64,000 nucleotides of DNA from Pyrenochaeta sp. MPI-SDFR-AT-0127 (GCA_020747015.1 JAGTJM010000047.1:124001-188000), one strand, 5' to 3'; shown: positions 43,801-54,604, counted from the stretch's first letter. Numbers and translations are program-made. Notes: a model not told the origin generated them from the letters alone.

Positions 43801-45885
43801 AGTTATTCCCATGCTCTGAAGGTTCCGCCATCACTCCGAGGTGACCAACTCGTCATGTCGACGCGTCCGGGAATCGAATTGCTTGATATAAAGAGTGTTT
43901 CGTTTGGTATCTAGGGCCCAATCAAGATCCTGTGGAGACAGCACTTTTGCGCAAAATTCGGAAAGATCTGTTGTGATGTCCTTACGGGCACATTCAGGCA
44001 AGAACAAACGGTAGTCCACGCTGAAAAGCCGCTTCTTCGTCGTATTGGTTGCTAAGTGTCGGATAAGCTTGGGGAAAGCCAGCAATAGAGCGCTATGGCG
44101 TTGGTGAGACTCGATTGGCAGAAGCCTCAGTGCGCCTAACGTTTTGTGCGATGGCTTGCTGCGTTGCACTGCGCTGTGGAGTGTGATTGGACTGATAATG
44201 AGACTCATTTCGGTCTGAAATGCTATCGATGCACAATGATTAGTGCATGCGTTCATGTTACGGATGTAGGGGGAGGGCAAGTTTGAACGGTCCGGCCGGA
44301 CCGTGGTGTGGGATAGGCAATGCAAACCTCATTCCCAGAGCAGAGTTACCCGTCCGAGGTTCTTTTTGTGGATGCTGAAGTCAGAATAGACGACAGTATT
44401 ACCATGCGGGGATCTGCTTGATCCACACCCTTTAAGTATCAAGAGAAGAACCAGCTCAACCAGAGGTTTTCAGGGTCACGCCATGGGAATGATCACCCGT
44501 TTCCATTTGCTTGTGGCAGTGGAGAAACTTATCACGATAATTTAGACAGGCCTTTGCCCATCCAAAGAGCTTACTCCTGGATCAAAAAAAAACCTTCAGG
44601 TTTACCTGTAAAAATGAACAGTTCTATAATGAAGACAAGTTCTGTATCGTGTCTTCGTTAGCTGATAGGATAGACAAAGGCAGTAGCACCTTTTAATTTC
44701 ATTTGCTAGGCGACAAGTGATCTTCGACCAGATTTAAGATGCTCTTTTTCACTGCCAAAAAGTTCAGTCTGTCATATAATAGATCATTAGCGCCAATACA
44801 ATCTCATGTCCCTCCTTACTGTCTTTCTCTACATATTGTGACAAGTTATTCAAGAAAAACTCCGCTACTTTGCTCTCATAGACTTCACACTGGTATGAAA
44901 TTATCAGCCTTTACCGCCCATTAACGCAGCGTGTTCTCTTTCACTCTCCCAGCACTAGTCTTGGGTCGCTGTTCTATGACTTCTGCCTCTTTTGGCATCA
45001 TGAATCTACTAAGACTACAAATTACAGTCCTGTGAAAATTTGGCTGGTGCACATGGCTCTCCACCAAAGATGGAAGAACAGACACATAGCCCTTCCGATT
45101 ATGTGCCAATCTAAGTGGTAATCAACAAAGTTTTAAATTCGAATCCTGTAAATGGCTAATATGATTGTCTTCCGACTGCTAACTTTGAGAACTATAGCGG
45201 ACAAAAGACTTCGATCGTGCACGTGCTATTTCGCCTCGTATTGAACGAAAATTGCTCAAAATATGGTCTATCAGGAACTAGGGTTGGTTCGATGTTGTCA
45301 GACCTCTGGCATAGTTAGTAGCGTCATTCAACTACATTTGAGACTGTGCGCTCCTGTTACCTACTCGACGATCGAATTCTAGAGCAGCACAATAGGCCTC
45401 GTCCTGCGGCAAAGCCCACCTAGGTATGGTCGACCATCAGCAGTACATGAATTGATCCAGTCTGCCGATCTCTGAGTGCTGATGCTGACCAAGCTTGGCA
45501 AAATATCGTCCACCTTCGCCCCACCGGTCTCACAAATTATAGCATGACAGGATCTGTCTCAAATAGATCAATGTACTTGTTTTGACGGCCGTGTATAGAT
45601 TGGGGGTATTCCTCTTGAAAACCTATAAGCTCAGATTAAACAGTCGTGAGACTCAGCTCGTATGCCGCCAATTATGGCATGTCAAGATACGCCGCAATAA
45701 GAAACCGTCGTTACTGTTGAACGCAAGGGGCCATACAATAGAACCCTAGAAAGACCTTGTGCGGCCTGTGACCAAGGTAGGACTGATGATACATGGGCTA
45801 GGCCGATATGGTGACCAAAAAGACCAAAAGATGAACAAGGAGACAAAAAAGACGAACAAAAGATGAATACGATGGATAAGAAAAC
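40847..45885. other. 5-kb gene-poor and partly AT-rich stretch
   Basis: Mostly without genes. Two parts, about 42000-42200 and 43370-43600, are strongly AT-rich; 43501-43560 has only 11 G or C in 60. They look like old mutated repeats, possibly eroded by repeat-induced point mutation. No intact transposase or reverse-transcriptase frame is seen. A plus-strand frame at 41156-41569 (137 codons, hydrophobic at first) has no recognisable domain. One weak ORF is listed separately. Confidence 0.5.
43831..44256 (-). CDS. Hypothetical protein, possibly a gene fragment
   Basis: An ATG-initiated frame of 141 codons; the frame stays open upstream but only to TTG. The C-terminal 70 residues look protein-like, mixed in charge with VDYRLFLPE and DLDWALD, but I know no family. 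It lies in a gene-poor, repeat-eroded area, and the frame just downstream (43612-43812) is also open. It may be a fragment of a decayed gene. Confidence 0.25.
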   Translation of the reverse strand: MNACTNHCASIAFQTEMSLIISPITLHSAVQRSKPSHKTLGALRLLPIESHQRHSALLLAFPKLIRHLATNTTKKRLFSVDYRLFLPECARKDITTDLSEFCAKVLSPQDLDWALDTKRNTLYIKQFDSRTRRHDELVTSE

Positions 45886-45898
45886 AAAAAATGCAAAA
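45886..45898 (-). terminator. Pol III terminator of the tRNA-Gly gene
   Basis: Directly after the discriminator base the transcribed strand reads TTTT (45895-45898), followed by TTTTTT (45886-45891), a double T-run that would stop RNA polymerase III. Confidence 0.75.
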
Positions 45899-45984
45899 TG
45901 CATCGGCCGGGAATCGAACCCGGGGCTAGCCGAATTTATTCTTTCGAATGGCAACGGCTAATTTTACCACTAAACCACCGATGC
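45899..45984 (-). tRNA. tRNA-Gly (anticodon GCC) with a 15-nt intron
   Basis: The cloverleaf is complete. A 7-bp acceptor stem (GCATCGG/CCGATGC), a D-arm with AGTGGTA loop, anticodon stem AGCCG/CGGCT with loop TTGCCA-T, and T-arm CCGGG-TTCGATT-CCCGG are all present; the discriminator is A. The anticodon GCC reads GGC and GGT. The intron at 45934-45948 sits after position 37, the canonical place for the splicing endonuclease. Mature length is 71 nt before CCA addition. Internal A and B boxes are normal. Confidence 0.95.
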
Positions 45985-47155
45985 TGGAACTCTTTTGATG
46001 AATGACATGTGTTTACTATAATTCATATTCAAATAATTAAAAGTCCTTGATCAGAAACCTAAGAGCAATCTAAAGTATACGATCTTGCACTAGTCAGCTA
46101 CAGCCTAGGAAGAACATTCAACTCGGGGAATTTAGCCGTATTTTATCATGTCATTGCGTACGATACAGCACCTGAGACTATAACAGTATTTCCTATTTTT
46201 CACGGGAGCTCGTTAGGAATGTGGCGTTTAGCTCAGAGCGAGGACAACATCGTCCCTGTACTGTGCAATATAGAACACGGAAGAGTCGATTGTGCGGGAC
46301 GAGAAGCACTCATTGGGCTTGGATATCAGCTTAACGGGTTCAGGAAACTCGAATCGGAGTTCTGGAAATACAATGTCAATGTTGTTGTGGCACAGCGGGC
46401 TCTTAAAAATGCAGGCGCCTAGCGGCGGAAACTCTGGAGCATTAGAGGGAGATGCGCAGCAGTTCCGTGCTCGCCATTGACATGAAACACCATTGTTTAG
46501 ATCATCTTCTGTGGTTTTTGCTAGGTATTAACTCATGAGAACAAGACTAGGTGAGCAGTACGATGCACAAGTTGCCTGTCAACAATGAGTTCGCGGTGGA
46601 GTTTCTCGCTACATAGTCGCAACCAACATCTCTGGGGGTCCTCATTTTCAATAGGAGTTAGAAATCAGAGTGCAATATCTACATAGAACAAGTCCATAAT
46701 TATCTTGCTCCACTTTCTTTCAATGTTCGCACCCAGGTCAAGTTCAAAGTAGGAGTGCCAAACTTGAATGTAAGCGAGGGCGCAGTTAATGCACCGCCAC
46801 CTTAGCGCCACCTTAGCGCCACGCGCCCACCTCGCGATTTCGAGTCCCGCCATCTCTTTTTGGCTGCACGCGCCCATGTCGAGGCGGTGACTGCCTAGTC
46901 ATCATGTCGACGTGGTGCCCGTCGTGCGCTGCAAGATCTGGATTCCTTGCTTTTGCTTGCCACGAGTCTCCACACTCCCCAAAGACGACTGCGCTCCAGC
47001 CTTGTAATCTTCTGCTGTGCATGCGATGAGGCTATGAACCCAGTCAGTTCACACGCAGGGAACGGACCTCAGCGGCTCGAGCTCTTGGTCAAAAGCTCGC
47101 TCTGATCCTCGTCGTCTGCTAATCGTTCACCACCAAAGGGAACGGACCGTTCATT
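45985..47155. other. Intergenic region before the T5orf172 gene
   Basis: About 1.2 kb. A 67-codon plus-strand frame at 46219-46422 reads like a worn protein fragment but has no support. A two-copy 11-bp tandem repeat is at 46796-46817. Confidence 0.45.
46796..46820. repeat. Short tandem repeat, two 11-bp units
   Basis: Two perfect copies of GCCACCTTAGC, followed by a partial third (GCC). Confidence 0.7.
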
Positions 47156-48724
47156 ATGGCGTTTACTGGACGAACACCTGAGTCGCTCATCCCTCGCTCA
47201 GACTCAAGGAATCCTGCGACAACATGTAAGGGCATCACCAAGTCTGGTCGACCATGCAGGCGCCCCATTGACGCCAAAGTATCGCAAGACGATGGCGTGA
47301 TTGCAGTCGTCTCGGTTGTTGGCGATAGTGATGATGAAGAGATTGGGGCCGCTGCGTACTTTTGCTGGCAGCACAAGGATCAAGCTGAACGGCTAGCCGC
47401 CCAAACCAATGGTCCTGAAACAGAGCTGTATCCTTTGAAAGAGCGGAACAGCATTGACACATTAGTTGAGCGCCTTGGTGTTCTCGAAGTGGATGAGCCG
47501 AACGAAGGAACGCGACGAAAAAAGAGAGACAGCAGCCAGAAGCGGACGTCTGGGGCGCGGCCGGCGAGAAGGATCAACCGACCACCTACCTGGGATAATG
47601 TAGAAGGGCCATTGATGTCAGTACCGAGCGACCTGATGGCTGAACAGAAGAGAAGACGCCAGCGCCCACCAAAACCATCACCACAGAGAAAGAAGCCTAG
47701 TATTTGGGCATCATTATGCTGTGGATCTGCAGATGATGACCAGGTTGAGGTCATTCGACACAAGAAAAGGACGAGCGAGGTTCCACTGGCAGAACAGTAT
47801 GCAGCAGAAACGCCAATGCAGGAAATGCCGCATACTCCTCCGCGAGTACATCAACAACGTTCGAGGCGCCAAAGTGCGCAGTCCTCCCGGCCTTCTGAAC
47901 AAAAGGGAGCGAGTAGTGTGCCCGTACGCAAACCGCTTGGAGAAAAACCAGCAAAGCCGCTCAACAAGAACTCACGGCGCGAGTCAGAAACGACCAGTTT
48001 ACTAAAGTATATTCCGCCAACGCTCTCACCGCAGTTGACCTCGACCCTTCTTGCTGAGCTCTCAAAACCCATTTCGCCACACGACGATGAAGGGTACATC
48101 TACATTTTCTGGCTTACCCCTGACGCTCTCGGTCCAGCGCCATCCTCAACAGCATCAACACTTCTTACTCCGCCATCACGACCAGACCAAGGCCGACGAA
48201 CATCCGATGTGCTTCGACAGTACTCGGTCAAGAAACCGCAACACTCTCGCCCAGACACGACTCGTCAGCGATCTGGGAGCTCAACTACCCCTCCAGAAAG
48301 CGACACCATATTGCTCAAAATTGGCCGCGCAAACAATGTCCATCGCCGCATGAATGAATGGACGCGCCAGTGCGGATACAGCTTATCACTCGTACGCTAC
48401 TATCCATACGTTCCTTCAACGCCATCGCCCACACCCTCGCCGCAAACCTCACCCGCACACTCGCGACGCCCATCTTACCAGAATGCGCGCCCAGCCGACC
48501 CACTGCGACGAGTATCTGAGGTTGTGCGAAAAGTGCCACACGCGATGCGTGTAGAGCGATTGATTCATCTGGAGCTCGGCGCGCAGCGCGTGATGAAGAA
48601 GTGCGATGCGTGTGGCAAGGAGCACAGGGAGTGGTTTGAAGTGGAAGCGAACCGTGAGGGAGTGAAGAAGGTGGATGAGGTGGTTAAGCGGTGGGTTGAT
48701 TGGGCGGAACGGGCAAATGAGTGA
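47156..48724 (+). CDS. T5orf172 (GIY-YIG-like) domain protein
   Basis: Single exon, 522 aa. An N-terminal Cys/His-containing segment (TCKGITKSGRPCRRP ... YFCWQH) looks like a small zinc-binding unit. A long basic, Ser/Pro-rich disordered middle region follows. The C-terminal 210 residues hold the T5orf172/MUG113 domain: EGYIYIFWLTP, LLKIGRANNVHRRMNEWTRQCG, and HAMRVERLIHLEL. The domain is interrupted by Ser/Pro-rich inserts and closes with CDACGKEHREWFEV. The domain is named from phage T5 and related to GIY-YIG nucleases; many fungi encode a few such proteins of unknown role. Whether nuclease residues are intact cannot be judged by eye. Convergent with the GPI-anchored protein gene. Confidence 0.88.
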   Translation: MAFTGRTPESLIPRSDSRNPATTCKGITKSGRPCRRPIDAKVSQDDGVIAVVSVVGDSDDEEIGAAAYFCWQHKDQAERLAAQTNGPETELYPLKERNSIDTLVERLGVLEVDEPNEGTRRKKRDSSQKRTSGARPARRINRPPTWDNVEGPLMSVPSDLMAEQKRRRQRPPKPSPQRKKPSIWASLCCGSADDDQVEVIRHKKRTSEVPLAEQYAAETPMQEMPHTPPRVHQQRSRRQSAQSSRPSEQKGASSVPVRKPLGEKPAKPLNKNSRRESETTSLLKYIPPTLSPQLTSTLLAELSKPISPHDDEGYIYIFWLTPDALGPAPSSTASTLLTPPSRPDQGRRTSDVLRQYSVKKPQHSRPDTTRQRSGSSTTPPESDTILLKIGRANNVHRRMNEWTRQCGYSLSLVRYYPYVPSTPSPTPSPQTSPAHSRRPSYQNARPADPLRRVSEVVRKVPHAMRVERLIHLELGAQRVMKKCDACGKEHREWFEVEANREGVKKVDEVVKRWVDWAERANE

Positions 48725-49050
48725 TTGGATGACGGGGATTATGACCTAGTTCACCTTTTTTTTTGAGAGGGTTGATTCATGATGGTATATGATGGTAAAC
48801 ATGTGAAATTAGACTGGTGGTGTTAGAATGTATCTTCCTCACAGTCGCATCGAGGTCTGTTTGAATCAAGGTCTGCAAGTGATAGTATCGCCCAAAGGGG
48901 ACTTATCAAACATTGAAGACAGAAATCAGAATCTAGTTCTCTACCTCTGCATCAATACGTAATGCTAGAAACCCTACTAAACCTCAATCCAAAGTAGCCC
49001 ATTCTATTCATTAAACCCAAAGCCATACTGCGAATCCTCCACAACACTCA
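48725..49050. other. Convergent 3' intergenic region
   Basis: 326 bp between two convergent stops; nothing else seen. Confidence 0.5.
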
Positions 49051-49811
49051 TCACGACAACGCCGCAAGTCCCCCAACAATAACACTTACCAACACACCCA
49101 CACCCAAAAAGGCACTTAGCCCAGTCGACGGACCTTCCCCACCCGCCTTCCCCGCCGCACCTGTCTGTGTCGCCTGGCTGGGCGACCTCTGCGTCTGTGT
49201 CTGCATATGCGTCCCCGTGTTTTGCGTAATCAAGCTCTGAAACTGCGTCGGCAGTAGCGTCATGATATTGCTCGGGAAATCCGGGCCAACAGAGGCAAGC
49301 ACAGACGCCAGATCCGCAGTCGGACAGGATGCACTATACGCCACTGAGTTTGAGATGCCAGCCAGGGCGCAGACTTGGTCTACGATGATGGAGGTGGCGC
49401 AGAGTTGTGTTGTGTGTGCGGGGCAGTTGGATGCGAGACACCTGTTTTTGGAGTATGGTTAGTGGGTTGGGTTTTTTGGGGGTTGGATGAGAGAGAGAGG
49501 GAGACGGACTCGAGGCCCTTGCTGGCTTGAGCGCAGCCACACTGGACGTTTGATTCTCCGCATTTGAGGAGCTCGGCGTCAACGGAGGAGGAACATGACA
49601 GCCATTGACTGTGTGTCTGATGTTAGTCGTTGTCTTGTTGGGTAAGTGTCGTTTAGGTCGCGTACGTATGCGCCTCACCAGAGCATTCTGCAAGAGTGGC
49701 GGAAGAGGTGATGGTGGTCGTTACAGTATGGTTGTCATGATCATGAGACGAGGCTAGCACGCTACAGGAAGTCACCAATAGAGAAGGGAGAAGGTGAAAG
49801 AGACGCATCAT
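49051..49811 (-). CDS. GPI-anchored Cys-rich surface protein, three exons
   Basis: complement(join(49051..49441, 49510..49608, 49666..49811)), 211 aa. A signal peptide spans about residues 1-21 (MMRLFHLLPSLLVTSCSVLA). Ten Cys are spread over the next 110 residues, with a CGC pair and a KGLECLASNCPAH motif. This resembles, but does not match, the eight-Cys CFEM pattern. A Ser/Thr/Gln-rich stalk follows, and the C-terminus is a hydrophobic tail (GLSAFLGVGVLVSVIVGGLAAL) after small residues, a typical GPI-attachment signal. Intron 1 is taken with a GTACGC donor because the nearer GTGAGG puts the next exon out of frame; its branch is CTAAC. Probably a cell-wall protein. Confidence 0.82.
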
Positions 49812-50107
49812 GCTTGATGGCTCATAGGAGCGTATAGTACAAAGCCAGGGCTACAATCTGTTGAGGCCTGGCAATCTCGACATGAAACCTATCTATAGAG
49901 GATGCTTCTTTATCCCCATTCCGAGTCCAGCAGGATTAACCCCCACATATCCTGATTAGTGACGGTGCGAAAATTGCTGGTATAAGTGCTAAGGAATGCC
50001 TCTACCCAGTGGCTAGGGCGGGGCTTTGGAACGCGCACCTTACATGACAACGAATCGAGGCGTGGGATGGTATCATCGCCGGTAGATACGGCATAAGTTG
50101 AATCCAA
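49812..50107. other. Short intergenic region
   Basis: 296 bp between the orc2 stop and the GPI-protein start. It serves as promoter for the latter. Nothing else seen. Confidence 0.4.
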
Positions 50108-51868
50108 TCAAAACGCCTCTCCTGCCAAGTCTTCGGCCAGACCCTCCAGCTCTTCCTGTCTGAATGGCACCCATAACCTTTCGGTACCCATTGAATCTTT
50201 GCGGCTCTCGATCATTTGGTGATCATGGAACTCTTTGAGAAGTGTTCTGAACCCAACCTCGCTGGAGCAGACAAATTCCTCGACAGCCTTGTGGTACAAC
50301 ACTCGGTACTCCACGCCTCGGCCAGATTCCGAAAGTACATTTTTGGCTGGCGCAACCTTTTTAGACCTTGGTGTCGTTGGGGCATCATCATCCTCATCGA
50401 TCCCGCCTTCCATGAGAGACAAAGCCAGCTGCTCCATGACAAGTATGCGAAATAAGGATCGCGCATTTTCAGGCAGCGAGCGCAGCACGAATCCTACGCC
50501 GTCTCTGCCGCCGACACGTCGTCCGCTGCGTCCTAGGAGTTCGTTCACGCTTTCCACAGTGTCTATCTCAGCCTCGTAGGGTGCGAAGGTGGTGGTGTCG
50601 TGGAAGAGAAACTTGTATTGCGTCTTGAGACCAACATCCCAGAGCAAGGGAAAATTAGGTGTGTCCGCTGTACAAACCAGATTAATCGACGGATGCGCAG
50701 CCAATCGAGCGAGCATGGCAGGTGTTGGCGATTTGCGAAGGGATGGCGAGTCGATCGAGTTTAAGATGACCGGGAGCGGATGTGCAGGGTGGTTGCTTGA
50801 CAGGTACTCCACGACAAAGTCAAGTAGCGCAGTGGGTTGATTGGGCGTTTTGATGTTTGCCGGGATGACAGCCGACGCCACTGTGGTGAGAATGTCCTTG
50901 ATGGTGACGCCAGGAGCGTAGCCGTTGATGACGACAATCTTTGGCGTCTTCTTGGTACCTTTGTACGGGGCATGTTCTGACAAATGATGGTAGAGACGGG
51001 CGGTAAATTGCTCAGTTATGATACGCTTTGAGCCGTACCCATATAGACAGATGTTGAAACCCTCCTCGAGCTCGAAGATCCACTGGTCATATGCACGACC
51101 ATGCAGCTCGAGCAAAAACGCCATTTCGGATTCGTGGCGATCTTGGTAGGATTGCATGGCCTGAAAGAACTCGTCATGGTTGAGCAGGCTCTGTGTAGAG
51201 AGCGTATTGTTTGACGTCTTGGAACCACCGGGGCGATTCTGCCAGAAGTACTCCTCGTGTGCAGGAAGCTCAGTCGGTGGTGTCGGGGAACGTTGCTTCC
51301 GCGGCCGTCCTACTTTGCCTGATCCTTTCGGTCTACCTCTTCCACGTTTTGATGGTGTCTCTGGCACAGGTATCTGCTCCTGTGCAGCCTCCTCTGGTGC
51401 CTGCCCAGCTGTGTCGTCGTCTTGATCGTCCAAGATCTGCTCTGCCAATGTATCCTCCTCGTCCAATGCTTCGTCATCGCTCTCTGCACCGTTTAATGTG
51501 CGCTCTAGGATCCGCCTGTTGCTCTTTCTTCGCGCGCTCCGATCGGCATTGCGAACGATGGTCGGAGTGCCATTGGGCGTGTCGTTTTGGGTCGACTTGG
51601 TGGGCGTCTCGAAGAGTAGCTTGCGTGTTGACTTTGGTGTATCGTGGATACCGTTAATACCATTGAGCAAGCCCGTCTTCTTCAAAATAGACCTGGGTGT
51701 CCCGTTCTCGGCCAACTGCTGTGCCCTGCCCCTTCTCGATGGCGTCTGGGCCTCGAAGTCTTGCTCGGCGGGAGCCTCGTTGGATATGCGAGCACGCAGC
51801 TTCCGTGGGGTTGCGTCGTCTGTGTCATCATCGTCGTCGTCGTCGCGTCTGCGCTTTGTGCTGACCAT
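50108..51868 (-). CDS. orc2: Origin recognition complex subunit 2
   Basis: Single exon, 586 aa. ORC2 is a core subunit of the hexamer that marks replication origins and loads MCM. The C-terminal half has the degenerate AAA+ and winged-helix parts: FFQAMQSYQDRHESEM, WIFELEEGFNICLYGYGSKR (ORC2 signature), IVVINGYAPG, and INLVCTADTPNFPLLWD. The disordered N-terminus has an Asp run, two AT-hook-like motifs at about residues 175-191 (RGRGRPKG and GRPRK), and at least four S/T-P-x-K/R sites (TPRK, TPSR, TPTK, TPSK). These fit DNA binding and CDK control, both known for ORC2 in other fungi. An inverted repeat of MBF-like cores lies 50 bp upstream. Confidence 0.97.
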   Translation of the reverse strand: MVSTKRRRDDDDDDDTDDATPRKLRARISNEAPAEQDFEAQTPSRRGRAQQLAENGTPRSILKKTGLLNGINGIHDTPKSTRKLLFETPTKSTQNDTPNGTPTIVRNADRSARRKSNRRILERTLNGAESDDEALDEEDTLAEQILDDQDDDTAGQAPEEAAQEQIPVPETPSKRGRGRPKGSGKVGRPRKQRSPTPPTELPAHEEYFWQNRPGGSKTSNNTLSTQSLLNHDEFFQAMQSYQDRHESEMAFLLELHGRAYDQWIFELEEGFNICLYGYGSKRIITEQFTARLYHHLSEHAPYKGTKKTPKIVVINGYAPGVTIKDILTTVASAVIPANIKTPNQPTALLDFVVEYLSSNHPAHPLPVILNSIDSPSLRKSPTPAMLARLAAHPSINLVCTADTPNFPLLWDVGLKTQYKFLFHDTTTFAPYEAEIDTVESVNELLGRSGRRVGGRDGVGFVLRSLPENARSLFRILVMEQLALSLMEGGIDEDDDAPTTPRSKKVAPAKNVLSESGRGVEYRVLYHKAVEEFVCSSEVGFRTLLKEFHDHQMIESRKDSMGTERLWVPFRQEELEGLAEDLAGEAF

Positions 51869-51917
51869 GTCGTGGACAAGACAGCGTAGTTGACCATGGC
51901 GCGGTCACTCGAGTTGA

Positions 51918-51931
51918 CGCGACTTGTCGCG
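51918..51931. promoter_or_regulatory. Palindromic CGCGAC-TT-GTCGCG element upstream of orc2
   Basis: A perfect 6-bp inverted repeat with a 2-bp spacer, about 50 bp before the orc2 start. It contains CGCG cores like those bound by fungal MBF/SBF cell-cycle factors; binding is inferred. Confidence 0.45.
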
Positions 51932-53323
51932 AGGAGCCTTGGCGCCAGAGTTGAGCCGCAAAGCTTATATGGCAGGGGGATTCGTCGACTGACCACTGCA
52001 CATTTTCACGTGTCTTTGGATGATGGGTTGTCGTGGATACTGCTTCCCTTTATTTGGTGGTGGTAATTGAGAAAAAAACAGGTCGAATACGTGGAGGGAT
52101 ATCTCTGATCCATTGCTGTAGTCTCCATCAGGCCGACCTCATGCACCCTCCGTTTGTATAGGGCAGGGCATGTTTCGATTGCATCTTTCCATCAAATGCA
52201 CGGCTCATAGCTGGAATTGTGCTGGAGATTGCTTGTCCCAGCACCTGGCCTTTGTGCACATGCACACCGATATCGTTACCTCAACCAACTCACAGCTCTC
52301 TTTCCTTGTCCAAATCGCCTATACAGTCAACTCTGCTACCAGCTCAATCTTGCCTGCAACCTGGAAAACGAACAGAACAGAACCTCGGCATCTTGATCCA
52401 TTCTGTATTCGACATGCATGACATGCTACGGCAAACACAACCAACTAGCCAACCCTGGCCTCATGTCCTCGCCTCCACTGCACGCTCATCACGCTTCATC
52501 GGGCCACGGACAGCCTCATCTGTCAAATGCGACTTCACGTACCAAAAAAGTCTCGCCCTCGTCTTCCGCGGCCAAACAGGTGGTCCAGGCTGCATGCAAG
52601 GCATCAAAGAGCATGAACACCTGGTGCGATGCATGCACGATTATGTCAATCAAGCGAGTGGGCCACGGCTAGCGGGCAATGGGTGGGCCGCCTGTAAGCG
52701 CATGAGCTGCTGCCTCGACGTGCCTGAAGGAGTCACGCTGTGTCGTAACCTTTGTAGGAGTGCCCTCTTGTCAGACGTGCAAATGCCATGATTCATCGTG
52801 GCAAGGCAGATGAGACGCGGTTCGGCGTCATGTGGAGCCATGTCTCGGAGGACGTCATGTCACGCAGAGGCTGAGACGCTGCCCAAAGATAGAGGGCAAG
52901 GCTCGTGGGACATTGGATTGGGACTGTCCTGATAGGCCCTGATAGACGCAGCCTAGGCGGGAGATGCACTCACTCGGCAGGGTAGAGATTTTGTTGTTCT
53001 CTGATGATCTCACCTGCATGCCGGGGCGTTCCTTGCCAATTTCCCTTCGCTTTTTCCCTGTGTCGGGCCTTCGTCCGCAAAACCGCAGCCCCGCAGCCAC
53101 AACCTGGGACAACCTCAGCTCCCGAGCTTCACCAACGATTCCTCGACAATCGCCCGCCGCTGCAGAACTCGACACATACCCAACCCTCGACGCCCCCGCG
53201 CACAACACACCACCGTCGCCCGTCTACCAGCGCCCTGCTGCGACACGGCCGCTCAAAGACGCCGCGTGGCGCACCGCGGGGTTTTCTGGCCTCTGTCCCG
53301 GTTCCGAGCGAGCAGATGCCAGT
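51932..53323. other. Divergent promoter region of orc2 and atg101
   Basis: About 1.4 kb. Overlapping open frames (52219-52791, 52964-53470 and others) lack domains and probably reflect base composition. I see no gene. Confidence 0.45.
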
Positions 53324-54096
53324 ATGGAACCAAGACGACGACCAGAGTACAACCTCGACATCTTTGCGGACGCGGCGTGCGTGAAGGATGTTGTCAAAGG
53401 TCCGTCCTTGTGCCTGCCCCTGCTGCCCGTCTCCCTTCTCCCTTCTCCCTCCTCCCACTGCCGACTCTGACACCCCCACCATTCTCCGTCCCCTCCCGTC
53501 CGGATTTGCCCACCACACCAATACTGACCGTCCACAGCCATACTCCACACAATCTTCTTCCACCGGTACTTCACCTCCATTTCTCCACTGACTCGCGACC
53601 TGCTCGACCTCACCCTTCCCGCCATCGACGATGTGGACCTCGAGACGCTCATCGAGCAGAAGACGTTCACGCTGGTGCGCGCAATAGACAGCACGCACCA
53701 GCCGAGGGGAAGAGGGCAGATAGCCGTGCAGTTTTTCGAGAAGAAGCGGCGAAAGACGTACTTTTTCGGCAAGGCAGATGAGGACGTTTGCTGGGAGCAG
53801 TGGACGCTGGACGTTACGCTCGCGCAGCCACGGACCGAGACGGGTAGGTCGACGACGTACTCGCACTCCCTCGAGTACCTTGACTAACTCTCTTCCTAGA
53901 TGTGCTCAAAGTTCGGCGTGCCATGAGCAAGTCGCTCGAAAAGGCGGCTCACAAGATCATCGCCATAGTAAACCGTGACAAAGACCACATTCCTCCCATC
54001 ACCACCACCGACGCGAACCCCTTTCCCTACCAGATCGTCGTCAACCCAAAAGCCGCGAGTGATAATGAGTGGCGGCCACGTATCGGCTTATTCTGA
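53324..54096 (+). CDS. atg101: Autophagy-related protein 101
   Basis: join(53324..53399, 53538..53843, 53900..54096), 192 aa. ATG101 is a HORMA-domain partner of ATG13 in the autophagy-initiation kinase complex; it is present in most filamentous fungi and absent from budding yeast. The start EYNLDIFADAACVKDVVK joins AILHTIFFHRYF through a phase-1 intron of 138 nt, both highly typical. Later come the WEQWTLDV strand and VLKVRRAMSKSLEKAAHKI near the end. The donor and acceptor pairs (GTCCGT/CAG and GTAGGT/TAG) keep frame exactly. The absence of budding-yeast-type Atg17-29-31 logic cannot be inferred from here. Confidence 0.93.
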
Positions 54097-54604
54097 AACA
54101 CTTGACCGCCAAGTGGGGGCGAGAACATACGAATGTATATACGACACGAGACCACGATGAGTACGAGGAGATTCAACACTGCCTGGACGTAATAAATATC
54201 GCACAATTTGCGATCTAAAAGAGACGGAAAAGTTACGGAGTTCGATTGCAACGACCGACATGCTAAACCTCGACCTTCTGCGACCCCATCCCCACCCCTA
54301 CCACCAAAAGCATCCTTGTACAGTGCCCGCCTTGTCGGGCAAGACCACTCTGGACGACGTTACGAACGCACGGCAAACGACACGTCAGGCTCTGCTCGTT
54401 CGTCTGTCTTTTCTGATTCATTGCTGCTATAGCTACACAAGATACCCAATTCCCCAATGAAATTCTATTTTAATCTAATGTCCGCCGTTCCGTCTCCACT
54501 CTCCTTCTTGTCCAATATCTACAGTGAATGCTAACAATCCAAGTCTAAATTTTAACAAACTATATCTACAGAATTTGTCAACTCCTCAAATTTCCAACTC
54601 AAAA
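54097..54604. other. Convergent 3' intergenic region
   Basis: About 500 bp with the 3' UTRs of atg101 and the secreted-protein gene. Nothing else seen. Confidence 0.5.

Noticed and set aside
46219..46422. 67-codon plus-strand frame that reads like protein
   Set aside because: No family, no upstream exon found and no context. Could be a worn fragment but cannot be supported.
49051..49811. CFEM domain in the GPI-anchored protein
   Set aside because: It has ten Cys with a different spacing, so I call it only Cys-rich.
53129..53866. 245-codon minus-strand frame
   Set aside because: It lies antisense to the first two exons of atg101, whose conserved protein sequence fixes the coding strand.
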